A stretch of 61,823 bases of DNA from Ruminococcus sp. zg-924. Its GTDB lineage: Bacteria > Bacillota > Clostridia > Oscillospirales > Acutalibacteraceae. The position numbers were made by a program, and so were the translations under genes. Below the pieces are notes generated by a model, which saw only the letters and a program-made list of their open reading frames with translations, ran no database searches and had not been told where the DNA came from. Position 1 is the first letter of the stretch; each line of letters opens with the position of its first letter. The stretch is from positions 1 through 61,823 of the forward strand of contig NZ_WNJZ01000016.1 of assembly GCF_024433635.1 (NCBI RefSeq), read 5' to 3'. Positions 9,317 through 17,439 of this stretch are shown one piece after another.

Positions 9317-9568
9317 GTATCTCTCGAATGATTTTTTCAGAAATTTACCTTTTTTTAATAATTTACTTTATTGCTCTCTTACATTCTGCCTTATTCAAGG
9401 TAAATTAGCAGCAGCATCTGTGCCTTATTCCAAAAGATTTATCGCCTTCAACTTGCCGCAACTGCATATATTCCGTTTTGCAATTCCGTTTAATGTCACT
9501 GAAATGTGTACGTTGTTTTTTAGGGCAGTGAAGCTGTGACAACTATAATTATTCATTATACAATTTAA
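9317..9568. other. intergenic stretch, nothing seen
   Basis: AT-rich sequence between the pgk promoter and the end of trmL. No ORF with a ribosome site, no strong hairpin with a T-run and no repeat was recognised. Confidence 0.5.
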
Positions 9569-10075
9569 TCATAGTTCTTCTCCCCACTTTACCTTTGTAA
9601 GCTCACCCTCACACTTCAGAGCAGGATAACCCCACTGCCTTAACACCTCATAAACGCCAACTGCAACTGAGTTTGAAAGATTAAGGCTTCTTGCCTCGTC
9701 TATCATTGGGATTCGCACCGTTGTGTCGGGATTTTCATGCAGAAGCTCCTCGGGCAATCCCTTTGTTTCCTTGCCGAACACGATATATGCTCCGTTAGGA
9801 TAGCTTATGTCGGAATGAATATGCTGTGCCTTTGTGGAAAAATAATAATAGGGACCGGAGTTTTTTGCGAAAAAATCGTCTATACCCTCGTAAACAGTTA
9901 TATCAACAAGATGCCAGTAATCAAGTCCGGCACGCTTGACAGACTTTTCGCTTATATCAAACCCCAACGGCTTTACAAGGTGAAGCCTTGCGCCCGTTGC
10001 GGCGCAGGTTCGGGCAATGTTGCCGGTGTTTTGCGGAATTTCCGGCTCAACCAATACTATGTTCAATTCGGGCAT
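9569..10075 (-). CDS. trmL: tRNA (cytidine/uridine-34 2'-O)-methyltransferase
   Basis: SPOUT-class methyltransferase that methylates the wobble ribose of tRNA-Leu. 168 residues from MPELNIVLVE; this ATG has AAAAGGAA about ten bases upstream, while longer in-frame starts lack one. Family motifs: EPEIPQNTGNIARTC at the N terminus, then the knot region with YIVFGKETKGLP and RIPM...ARSLNLSNSVAV. It stands alone, divergent from the small membrane-protein gene next to it. Confidence 0.93.
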   Translation of the reverse strand: MPELNIVLVEPEIPQNTGNIARTCAATGARLHLVKPLGFDISEKSVKRAGLDYWHLVDITVYEGIDDFFAKNSGPYYYFSTKAQHIHSDISYPNGAYIVFGKETKGLPEELLHENPDTTVRIPMIDEARSLNLSNSVAVGVYEVLRQWGYPALKCEGELTKVKWGEEL

Positions 10076-10199
10076 AATTATCATTTCCTTTTTAACAAAA
10101 ATTTTTATCCGTAAGCCATAAAACCACACTTGGGAGGGAATTATAATGACAACGCGCAAAGCGTTAATAATCTTTGGTGACATATGGAGGTGTTACAGC

Positions 10200-10382
10200 T
10201 TGAGCAAGGCAACAATGAATATTGCAAAGGGAGTTGTAGCAGGCGTAGCAACAGGAGTTATTGTTGGGTACGCAGGCAGCAAGATGATGAAGAAAAACCC
10301 AAAGCATATGAAGAAAAACGCAGGCAAGGCTATGAACGCAATGGGCGACTTTATAAGCGGAGTTTCCGCAATGTTTAAGTAA
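10200..10382 (+). CDS. small membrane protein, Gly/Ala-rich helix with basic tail
   Basis: 60 residues from a TTG start with GGAGG nine bases upstream. An in-frame ATG at 10146 also has GGGAGGG upstream, so a 78-residue form cannot be ruled out. Residues about 8-25 (AKGVVAGVATGVIVGYAGS) form a small-residue membrane helix, followed by KMMKKNPKHMKKN and an amphipathic end (FISGVSAMF). It resembles short YtxH-like single-pass proteins common in Clostridia. The function is unknown. It is divergent from trmL and convergent with mnmA. Confidence 0.7.
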   Translation: MSKATMNIAKGVVAGVATGVIVGYAGSKMMKKNPKHMKKNAGKAMNAMGDFISGVSAMFK

Positions 10383-10400
10383 AGCCGTTTGTTAGTATTC

Positions 10401-10458
10401 AGCTCCCTAACTAACCGGAGCTGACTGAGGGTTGTCAGCCTCCCTTGTCAAGGGGGGT
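10401..10458. repeat. palindromic dispersed-repeat-like element
   Basis: Two adjacent hairpins: AGCTCC...GGAGCT, then a 9-bp stem around CCCTTGTCAAGGG. The middle (CTGACTGAGGGTTGTCAGCC, CTCCCTTGTCAAGGGG) resembles palindromic elements scattered in intergenic DNA of many gut Clostridia. It lies between two convergent genes, so it may also end transcription of both. Only one copy is in this window, so its repeat status rests on memory of the motif. Confidence 0.45.
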
Positions 10459-10481
10459 GGCAGCCGCTTGTCAATTCATTT

Positions 10482-11561
10482 TCACTTTTTAGAAACAATC
10501 GTGCCGCCGCCTACAACAACATCACCGTCATACATAACAACTGCCTGTCCGGGGGTTATTGCCCTTTGCTTTTCGTCAAACTCGACCATTACACTGCTTT
10601 CGTCAATCGGATGAACCGTTGCGCTCGCCTCCTTTTGGCTGTAACGAGCCTTTGCCGTTACACGCATTGGTGCGGTTAATTTATCTATTGCAATGAAATT
10701 AACATTATCTGCATAGAGCCTGTTCGTGAACAAATCCTCATTTTCGCCGAGTGTGACAACGCCGGTTTCGGGATTCTTGTCAAGCACGAAAATCGGGTGA
10801 GCATAGCTTATGCCAAGCCCCTTTCTCTGCCCTATTGTGTAATGAATTATTCCCTTGTGAGAACCTAAAACGGTGCCGTCCTTATAGATAAAATCGCCCT
10901 GCTTCGATTTTACTCCGAGTGTATTTTCAAGGAAGCCTGCATAATCGCCGTCCGGCACAAAGCATATGTCCTGACTGTCGTGCTTTTTTGCATTAATAAG
11001 TTCCTTTTGAAGTGCAATTTCACGTGCCTGCTCTTTTGTTATTTCACCCATAGGAAACAAAGTATGCTCAAGCTCATACTGCGACAAAACATAAAGCACA
11101 TAGGTCTGGTCCTTCTTGCTGTCCTCAGCTTTTTTTATAAGATACCGTCCGCTTGCGCTGTCATATTCTCTTTTCACATAATGCCCCGTAGCTATCATAT
11201 CGTAGCCGAGCAGCCCGGCACGCTGAATAAGTTTTGAAAACTTTATGTGCCTGTTGCACTCAATGCAGGGGTTAGGCGTAAGACCCTTGATGTAATCATC
11301 GGCGAACTTTCCGATAACCTTTTCCTTGAAGGTATCGCTGAAATTGAACACATAGTGCTCAATACCAAGCTTATAGGCTACACGTCGGGCGTCGTCCACA
11401 TCGTCCAGTGAACAGCAGGTTTTTTCTTTAAGACCTATATCCTCGTTTGTATAAAGCCGAAGCGTTGCGCCGCAAACATCATAGCCCTGCTCCAAAAGCA
11501 TAGCCACCGTCACAGAGCTGTCAACGCCGCCGCTCATAGCCACCATTACTTTATTGTTCAT
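10482..11561 (-). CDS. mnmA: tRNA-specific 2-thiouridylase
   Basis: ATP-dependent enzyme that makes 2-thiouridine at wobble U34 of Lys, Glu and Gln tRNAs, taking persulfide sulfur from a cysteine desulfurase. 359 residues. The PP-loop AMSGGVDSSV is at residues 8-17. The first catalytic Cys is in NPCIECNRHIKF and the second in QDICFVPDGDY. ATGHYV and the KDQTYVL element are also present. The start has GAGGTTAAG upstream. It is monocistronic, just downstream of the arginine operon terminator. Confidence 0.96.
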   Translation of the reverse strand: MNNKVMVAMSGGVDSSVTVAMLLEQGYDVCGATLRLYTNEDIGLKEKTCCSLDDVDDARRVAYKLGIEHYVFNFSDTFKEKVIGKFADDYIKGLTPNPCIECNRHIKFSKLIQRAGLLGYDMIATGHYVKREYDSASGRYLIKKAEDSKKDQTYVLYVLSQYELEHTLFPMGEITKEQAREIALQKELINAKKHDSQDICFVPDGDYAGFLENTLGVKSKQGDFIYKDGTVLGSHKGIIHYTIGQRKGLGISYAHPIFVLDKNPETGVVTLGENEDLFTNRLYADNVNFIAIDKLTAPMRVTAKARYSQKEASATVHPIDESSVMVEFDEKQRAITPGQAVVMYDGDVVVGGGTIVSKK

Positions 11562-11587
11562 ATGCTTAACCTCTAATTTACAGCATT

Positions 11588-11614
11588 ACCCGATAGGGAA
11601 AATCCCTATCGGGT
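11588..11614 (-). terminator. hairpin at the end of the arginine operon
   Basis: Perfect 12-bp stem (ACCCGATAGGGA, AAA loop, complement), 40 nt past the argF stop and just ahead of mnmA. It has no T-run on the minus strand, so termination may be partial or factor-aided. Confidence 0.55.
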
Positions 11615-11654
11615 GCGGAATTAGTTTTAATATTTTTAATTAAATATTCGCAAA

Positions 11655-12563
11655 TCAACCCTTGCCCATCGTTTTTACAAGGACAGCCTTCTGTGCGTGC
11701 AGGCGGTTTTCTGCCTCTTCAAAAATCTCCTTAGCGTGAGCTTCAAACACCTTCTCTGTGATTTCCTCCTCACGGTGAGCAGGCAGACAATGCTGAACCA
11801 TACAATCCTCATGAGCGGCAGCCATAAGCTCGTCATTAATCTGGTAGCCCTCAAAGGCTTTTCTTCTCTTTGCAGCTTCGCCCTCCTGACCCATTGACGC
11901 CCAAACGTCTGTGATAAGAACATCTGCGTTTACTGCGGCGTCAATCGGCTTGCGGTGAAGCTCAAAGCAGTCATAAGCTCCTGCAAAGTCAAGAATTTCC
12001 TGTGGAGGTTCATAGCCCTCAGGGCAGGCAACTGATACGGACATACCGGTTTTAAGTCCACCGACAATCAAAGAATTCATCATATTGTTGCCGTCGCCGA
12101 TAAAGCACATTTTGTGACCCTCAAGAGAACCTTTAAATTCACGTATTGTCATAAGGTCTGCAAGCACCTGACACGGATGGCAGAAGTCTGTAAGACCGTT
12201 AATAACAGGAATTGAACCATATTTTGCAAGGTCCTCAACCTCTTTCTGTTCAAAGGTTCTTATCATTATTCCGTCAAGGAAGCGTGACAAAACTCTTGCT
12301 GTGTCCTGAACAGGCTCGCCTCTGCCAATTTGCATATCGCTTGCTGACAAAAACAGCGGATTGCCGCCGAGCTGATACATACCAACCTCAAAAGAAACTC
12401 TTGTTCTTGTGGACGCCTTCTGGAATATCATACCAAGGCTCTTGCCATCAAGATGCTTGTGCGGAATATTGTGCTTTTGCTCATATTTAAGCTGGTCTGC
12501 AAGGTTTAAAATACCGATAATTTCCTCTCCGCTTAAGTCGAGCAGCTTTAATAAATGCTTCAT
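11655..12563 (-). CDS. argF: ornithine carbamoyltransferase
   Basis: Condenses ornithine with carbamoyl phosphate to citrulline. 302 residues from MKHLLKLLDL; the ATG nine bases earlier directly abuts the AAAGG ribosome site, so the later one is used. Carbamoyl-phosphate site STRTRVSFE; also MIRTF, the HPCQVLADL motif and the ornithine-loop HCLPAHREEE with catalytic Cys. It is the last gene of the arg operon, 36 bp after argD. Confidence 0.97.
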   Translation of the reverse strand: MKHLLKLLDLSGEEIIGILNLADQLKYEQKHNIPHKHLDGKSLGMIFQKASTRTRVSFEVGMYQLGGNPLFLSASDMQIGRGEPVQDTARVLSRFLDGIMIRTFEQKEVEDLAKYGSIPVINGLTDFCHPCQVLADLMTIREFKGSLEGHKMCFIGDGNNMMNSLIVGGLKTGMSVSVACPEGYEPPQEILDFAGAYDCFELHRKPIDAAVNADVLITDVWASMGQEGEAAKRRKAFEGYQINDELMAAAHEDCMVQHCLPAHREEEITEKVFEAHAKEIFEEAENRLHAQKAVLVKTMGKG

Positions 12564-12599
12564 TTGTATCATCCTTTCGGTAATTTTTATTTTAACAAG

Positions 12600-13769
12600 T
12601 CAAAGCGATTTCTCTAAAATTTCAAGTCCCTTGTCAATATCCTCATATGAGATATTAAGCGGCGGCAGCATACGCAGAAGATTTTTTGCCGTTAAAATCA
12701 GCAGTCCGTTTTCTACACAGCGTGCGGCAACCTCTTTTGCGTTGTCTTTTTCAAGCACAACGCCTATCATCATACCCATACCACGCACCTGAGCTACGCC
12801 GTTCATATTAAGGAGCTTGTTCCTTATGTATTCGCCCTTTTCGTTAACCTGCGCTAAAAAATCGGGGTTATCAACCCTCTTCAATATTTCAAGTGCGCCT
12901 GCACAGGCTACCGGATTTCCTCCAAAGGTTGTTCCGTGTGTGCCTGCACCGAGAACATTGGAAAGTTTCTTATTGCAAAGGCAGGCGCCAAATGGCAAGC
13001 CGCCGCCCAAGCCCTTAGCCGAGGTGATAATATCAGGCGAGATACCGTAATTTTCATAGCAGTAGAGCTTGCCTGTTCTGCCAACACCTGTTTGTACCTC
13101 ATCAATAATAAGCGTTAAATCATTCTCGTGGCAAAGCTTTTCTATGCCGAGAACAAAATCACGCTCAAGCGGCATAACGCCGCCCTCGCCTTGTATAAGC
13201 TCTATCATAACGGCACAAACTTTGTCGTTTACAAGGGACTTTACGCTGTCAATATCATTAGCATCAGCGAACACAAAGCCTTCTGTAAACGGGAAAAAAT
13301 ATTGGTGAAAAACGTCCTGTCCTGTGGCTGAAAGTGTTGTCACTGTTCTGCCGTGAAAGGAGTTGTTCAGCGCTATAATCTCGTTCCTGCCATCGCCGTA
13401 TTTATCAAAGCTGTATTTTCTTGCAAGCTTTATTGCGCACTCGTTAACCTCTGCGCCGGAGTTGCCGAAAAACACCTTGTCAAAGCCTGTTCTCTCACAA
13501 AGCTGTTTTGCACACTCAACCTGAACAGGGCTGTAATACAGGTTTGAAATGTGCTGAACCTTATTAAGCTGCTCGGTCACAGCCTTGACCCAGCCGTCAT
13601 CACAATAGCCTAAAGCATTCACGCCTATTCCTGTGGTAAAATCTATGTATTTCTTGCCGTCAACATCTGTTGCAACAGCACCCTTACCGCTTTCAACCGC
13701 AGTATTGAACCTGCCGTAGGTGTGCATCATATACTTTTTTTCATCCTGAACTATCTGTTCAATGCTCAT
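12600..13769 (-). CDS. argD: acetylornithine aminotransferase
   Basis: PLP enzyme making N-acetylornithine from N-acetylglutamate semialdehyde and glutamate. 389 residues. It has the class III layout: FGNSGAEVNECAIKLAR, the NSFHGRT loop, LIIDEVQTGVGRTGKL, and the PLP lysine in TSAKGLGGGLP. The ATG (MSIEQIVQD) has AAAGG nine bases upstream; a GTG three codons earlier is less likely. Its start lies inside the end of the GNAT gene (11-bp overlap), suggesting translational coupling. Confidence 0.96.
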   Translation of the reverse strand: MSIEQIVQDEKKYMMHTYGRFNTAVESGKGAVATDVDGKKYIDFTTGIGVNALGYCDDGWVKAVTEQLNKVQHISNLYYSPVQVECAKQLCERTGFDKVFFGNSGAEVNECAIKLARKYSFDKYGDGRNEIIALNNSFHGRTVTTLSATGQDVFHQYFFPFTEGFVFADANDIDSVKSLVNDKVCAVMIELIQGEGGVMPLERDFVLGIEKLCHENDLTLIIDEVQTGVGRTGKLYCYENYGISPDIITSAKGLGGGLPFGACLCNKKLSNVLGAGTHGTTFGGNPVACAGALEILKRVDNPDFLAQVNEKGEYIRNKLLNMNGVAQVRGMGMMIGVVLEKDNAKEVAARCVENGLLILTAKNLLRMLPPLNISYEDIDKGLEILEKSL

Positions 13770-14193
13770 TGCTCTCACCCTTTACTTCAAATTGATAAAC
13801 CGAGAGGTCATCTCTTTTTCCCCATCCGATTGTCGGCCAGAACGCCTGACCAAGGGGATTATCCTTAAACACAAAAATATTGGTCTTTTTTATTCCGTCA
13901 TTTTCAAGCTGACTTATAGCTCTCTTTACCATACTTGCGGCTATACCGTGACGTCTGTATTCGGGCAGCACGGCAACATGATACAAAAAGCCTCGTCTTC
14001 CGTCATGGCCTGCCAGCACCGTGCCAACTATTTTGCCGTCCATAACGGCAATTTGGCTAAGTCCCTCGTTGCGCTTTAAAAAGGCGGTTATTCCCTCTTT
14101 GCTGTCATCATTTCTCAACGCTCTTTTTGAGGTAATTTGCCAGAGTGCGTAAACCTCGTCATAGTGCTCCGCTTTCATCTGAGTTATTTCCAT
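13759..14193 (-). CDS. GNAT-family N-acetyltransferase inside the arginine operon
   Basis: 144-residue acetyltransferase with the acetyl-CoA motif A VAVLPEYRRHGIAASMV (about residues 72-88) and a C-terminal FKDNPLGQAFWPTIGW typical of the fold. It lies 10 bp after argB and overlaps argD, so it is firmly part of the operon. ArgJ already supplies acetyl groups for arginine synthesis, so an ArgA-like role is possible but not required. The sequence looks like a generic RimI-like GNAT. The substrate is unknown. Confidence 0.85.
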   Translation of the reverse strand: MEITQMKAEHYDEVYALWQITSKRALRNDDSKEGITAFLKRNEGLSQIAVMDGKIVGTVLAGHDGRRGFLYHVAVLPEYRRHGIAASMVKRAISQLENDGIKKTNIFVFKDNPLGQAFWPTIGWGKRDDLSVYQFEVKGESNEH

Positions 14194-14203
14194 AAAACCA
14201 CCA

Positions 14204-15061
14204 TTAATAGAACATTGTTCCTATACCCTCGTCAGAGAACATCTCGATAAGTATCGAGTGCTTTATTCTGCCGTCTATAATATGCGCACGCTTAACACCC
14301 TGACGTACAGCTTCAACACAGCAGCTGATTTTCGGTATCATACCGCCGCTGATTATTCCGTCCTTTTTAAGGCTTGGTACATCACTGACATTTACAACGG
14401 GAATCAGCGTACTCTCGTCGTCCTTATTCCTCAAAAGGCCTCTTATGTCCGTCATCAGAATAAGCTTGCAGGCGCCAAGCTTTGCGGCTATTTCAGCAGC
14501 CGCTATGTCGGCGTTAATATTGAACACCTCGCCCTTGTAGCCGCCTGCTATTGTTGAGATAATCGGCACATAACCCGTGTTAATAAGGTCCTCAATAGGC
14601 TTAGTGTTTACCTCTGTTATCTCTCCGACAAAGCCTAAGTCCTCGGCGGTAATAAGCTTTTCAGCCATCAACATTCTGCCGTCAAGTCCGCAAAGACCCA
14701 TAGCCTTGCCGCCCTGCATTTCAAGGTGCTGAACAAGGCTCTTGTTAACCTTTCCTGCAAGCACCTGCTGAACTATATCAATCGTTTCTCCGTCGGTTAC
14801 TCTCATACCGCCGACAAACTCGCTTTTCTTGCCGATTTTATTGAGCATTGCGCTTATCTCAGGGCCACCGCCATGTACCAGAACAACATTAATTCCTACA
14901 AGCTGCATAAGCACGATATCGCTCATAACCGCACCTTTAAGCTCAGGGCTTATCATAGCGTTGCCGCCGTATTTTACAACTATTGTCTGTCCTGCGTATT
15001 TTTGTATATACGGCAGAGCCTGCACAAGCACCTGCGCGCGGTTTTCGTTTTTCAAATCCAT
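14204..15061 (-). CDS. argB: acetylglutamate kinase
   Basis: Phosphorylates N-acetylglutamate, normally the arginine-feedback step. 285 residues of the amino-acid-kinase fold: VVKYGGNAM, LVHGGGPEIS, GLCGLDGRM, NINADIAAAEIA, LILMTDIRGLL, and SGGMIPKI. An N-terminal helix (LVQALPYIQKYAGQ) like that of arginine-inhibitable, hexameric kinases is present, so feedback inhibition is likely by inference. 65 bp after argJ. Confidence 0.97.
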   Translation of the reverse strand: MDLKNENRAQVLVQALPYIQKYAGQTIVVKYGGNAMISPELKGAVMSDIVLMQLVGINVVLVHGGGPEISAMLNKIGKKSEFVGGMRVTDGETIDIVQQVLAGKVNKSLVQHLEMQGGKAMGLCGLDGRMLMAEKLITAEDLGFVGEITEVNTKPIEDLINTGYVPIISTIAGGYKGEVFNINADIAAAEIAAKLGACKLILMTDIRGLLRNKDDESTLIPVVNVSDVPSLKKDGIISGGMIPKISCCVEAVRQGVKRAHIIDGRIKHSILIEMFSDEGIGTMFY

Positions 15062-15126
15062 TTTATTTCTTCCTTTTTGTATTATTTCTTAAGCCACACC
15101 TTAAATGCAGCCGTACAAAATATCCA

Positions 15127-16356
15127 TCAAGTTCTGTAATCGCCGTTTATCTTAACATAGTCATAAGTCAAATCACAGCCGTAAGCCTCGGCGTATGCTG
15201 TGCCGTCCTGCAAATTAATCTTTATTGTTATTTCTTTTTCACTGAGAATTTCCTTAGCCTTATCCTCGCTAAAGTCAATGCCTGAACCGTTTTCGCACAC
15301 AGGCAACTCGCCTGCACTTGATACAAATGATAGGTTGACCTTGTTTATATCAACATCCATACCGGAATATCCTATTGCACACAGCACTCTGCCCCAGTTA
15401 GCGTCCTCTCCAAACATAGCCGCCTTCAAAAGGCTTGAGCAGATAACTGACTTTGCAACGCCCTTTGCGTCCTTTTCCGTCTTAGCGTTTGAAACGGTGC
15501 ATATCAAAAGCTTTGTCGCACCCTCTCCGTCGCCGGCAAGCTTTTTTGCAAGAGTTTTGCACAGCAATGTTAAGGCTTCCACAAAAGTCTTATAATCTTC
15601 GTTTTTCTCGGTAATTTCATCGTTGCCTGCAAGGCCGTTTGCCATTAGCGCAAGCGTGTCGTTTGTTGAGGTGTCGCCGTCAACGCTAACCATGTTATAG
15701 CTTACGTCAGCCGCTTCCAGCAAAGCCTCCTTAAGCATCTCGGCAGAAATTGCAGCATCGGTTGTAACAAAGCTGAGCATTGTTCCCATATTTATGTGAA
15801 TCATACCGCTGCCCTTTGCAATGCCGCCTATTGTAACAGTTTTTCCGCCAAGCGTAAAAGCAACAGCCGCCTCTTTTTTCACTGTATCGGTTGTCATTAT
15901 TGCCTCAGCGGCATCAGTACCGCCATCCTTAGAAAGCTTATTTACAAGCTCTGCTATATTATTCTCAATAGGCTCAATCGGCAAAACCTGACCGATTACA
16001 CCTGTTGACGCCACAATAACGTCATTTTTGTCAATACCGAGAGCTTCAGCGGCAAGACTGCACATTTTTTCAGCCTTTTCAACGCCGTCAAAATTACAGG
16101 TGTTTGCGTTGCCGCTGTTTGCAATAACGGCTCTTGCAGTGCCGTTTTCAAGGTGCTTTTTTGTTACCTCTATCGTTGAGGATTTAACAAGATTCTGCGT
16201 AAAAATTGCCGCTGCTGAGCAGGGAACATCGCAGTAAATAAGCGCTAAATCCTTTTTTGTTGTATTAGTTGGTTTTATAGAGGCGCAGATACCGCCCGCA
16301 GTAAAGCCCTGCGGAGTTGTAACCGTGCCGTTGTCTAAAAAATTAATATCCATCAT
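15127..16356 (-). CDS. argJ: bifunctional glutamate N-acetyltransferase / ornithine acetyltransferase
   Basis: Transfers acetyl from acetylornithine to glutamate, recycling the blocking group, and may also use acetyl-CoA. 409 residues, an Ntn-type enzyme that cuts itself into two chains. The autocleavage region KGSGMIHINMGTML is present with the nucleophilic Thr near 192; the family usually has NMAT rather than NMGT here. Two adjacent ATGs follow GAGGTG, and either could start the protein. 29 bp after argC. Confidence 0.95.
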   Translation of the reverse strand: MMDINFLDNGTVTTPQGFTAGGICASIKPTNTTKKDLALIYCDVPCSAAAIFTQNLVKSSTIEVTKKHLENGTARAVIANSGNANTCNFDGVEKAEKMCSLAAEALGIDKNDVIVASTGVIGQVLPIEPIENNIAELVNKLSKDGGTDAAEAIMTTDTVKKEAAVAFTLGGKTVTIGGIAKGSGMIHINMGTMLSFVTTDAAISAEMLKEALLEAADVSYNMVSVDGDTSTNDTLALMANGLAGNDEITEKNEDYKTFVEALTLLCKTLAKKLAGDGEGATKLLICTVSNAKTEKDAKGVAKSVICSSLLKAAMFGEDANWGRVLCAIGYSGMDVDINKVNLSFVSSAGELPVCENGSGIDFSEDKAKEILSEKEITIKINLQDGTAYAEAYGCDLTYDYVKINGDYRT

Positions 16357-16385
16357 TTTTCACCTCTATCTTCACAAATGTGAAT

Positions 16386-17420
16386 TTAAAATGCCGGTGG
16401 AATAAATTCAAGACCGGTTTTTTCGTCAAGGTCAAAGAGAATATTCATATTCTGAACCGCCTGTCCTGCGGCGCCCTTTACCATATTGTCTATTGCAGAA
16501 ACTGCAATGAATGTTCCTGTTCTCTCATCTACGTGAATTGAAATATCGCAGAAGTTGGAGCATTTAATATTGTGAATATTGGCGACTGCGCCGTCCGGCA
16601 AAAGCCTTACAAAGTATTCGTCCTTATAAAATTCCTCATAAGCCGCTCTGAGCTGCTCCTTTGTAACGCCGCTTTTAAGCCCGGCGTAGCAGGTTGAGAG
16701 AATTCCTCTGTTTATCGGCAGAAGATGCGGAACAAACGTCACCTTAACGCTCTTACCCGCAAGGTGAGATAATGTCTGCTCAATCTCCGGAGTATGGCGG
16801 TGAGAAGCAACCTTATACGGGTAGAAGCCCTCGTTTAAATCCGGGTAGTGTGTGTTTTGTGACAGTCCTCTGCCGGCCCCTGTAACGCCTGATTTACAGT
16901 CGGCAATAATACCCTTTGTTTCAATAAGACCGTTTACAACGGCAGGTGCAAGTGCAAGCGGCACTCCCGTTGTATAACAGCCAGGATTTGCTATTGTTTT
17001 TTTGCCCTTTATGTTTTTACGGAAAAGCTCCGGCAAAGCATAAACTGAGTTTGCGTGAAGCTCCTTGTTGATATACTCGCCGCCGTACCACTGCTTATAT
17101 TCCTCCTCGCTTTCAAGGCGGAAGTCAGCACCCAAATCTATAAAAATCTTGTTTTTATCAAAGCATTTCTGCGCAAGCTCCTGTGAAAGTCCGTGCGGTA
17201 AAGCCGCAAATATAACGTCGCTCTTTTCAACAACGCTGTCCGCATCCTCACAGACCATATCGTTGAGCTTATAAAACGCAGGATAAACCTCGCTTATTGC
17301 CTTTCCCTCAAAGCTTACGGAGCTTATTGCCGCAATTTCAGCCTCAGGGTGAGTTGTTAAAATACGCACAAGCTCTGCTCCGGCATAGCCTGTTGCTCCG
17401 ATTATACCCGCTTTAATCAT
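16386..17420 (-). CDS. argC: N-acetyl-gamma-glutamyl-phosphate reductase
   Basis: NADPH-dependent reduction of acetylglutamyl phosphate to the semialdehyde. 344 residues. The N-terminal Rossmann motif is GIIGATGYAGAELVR, the catalytic Cys148 is in ANPGCYTTG, and HRHTPEIEQ and PHLLPINRG belong to the catalytic domain. 19 bp after argH. Confidence 0.97.
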   Translation of the reverse strand: MIKAGIIGATGYAGAELVRILTTHPEAEIAAISSVSFEGKAISEVYPAFYKLNDMVCEDADSVVEKSDVIFAALPHGLSQELAQKCFDKNKIFIDLGADFRLESEEEYKQWYGGEYINKELHANSVYALPELFRKNIKGKKTIANPGCYTTGVPLALAPAVVNGLIETKGIIADCKSGVTGAGRGLSQNTHYPDLNEGFYPYKVASHRHTPEIEQTLSHLAGKSVKVTFVPHLLPINRGILSTCYAGLKSGVTKEQLRAAYEEFYKDEYFVRLLPDGAVANIHNIKCSNFCDISIHVDERTGTFIAVSAIDNMVKGAAGQAVQNMNILFDLDEKTGLEFIPPAF

Positions 17421-17439
17421 TGTATATATCCCCTTTATA

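Noticed and set aside
13776-13778. GTG as the argD start
   Set aside because: The ATG nine bases later has better spacing from AAAGG, as in argF, ffh and rpe.
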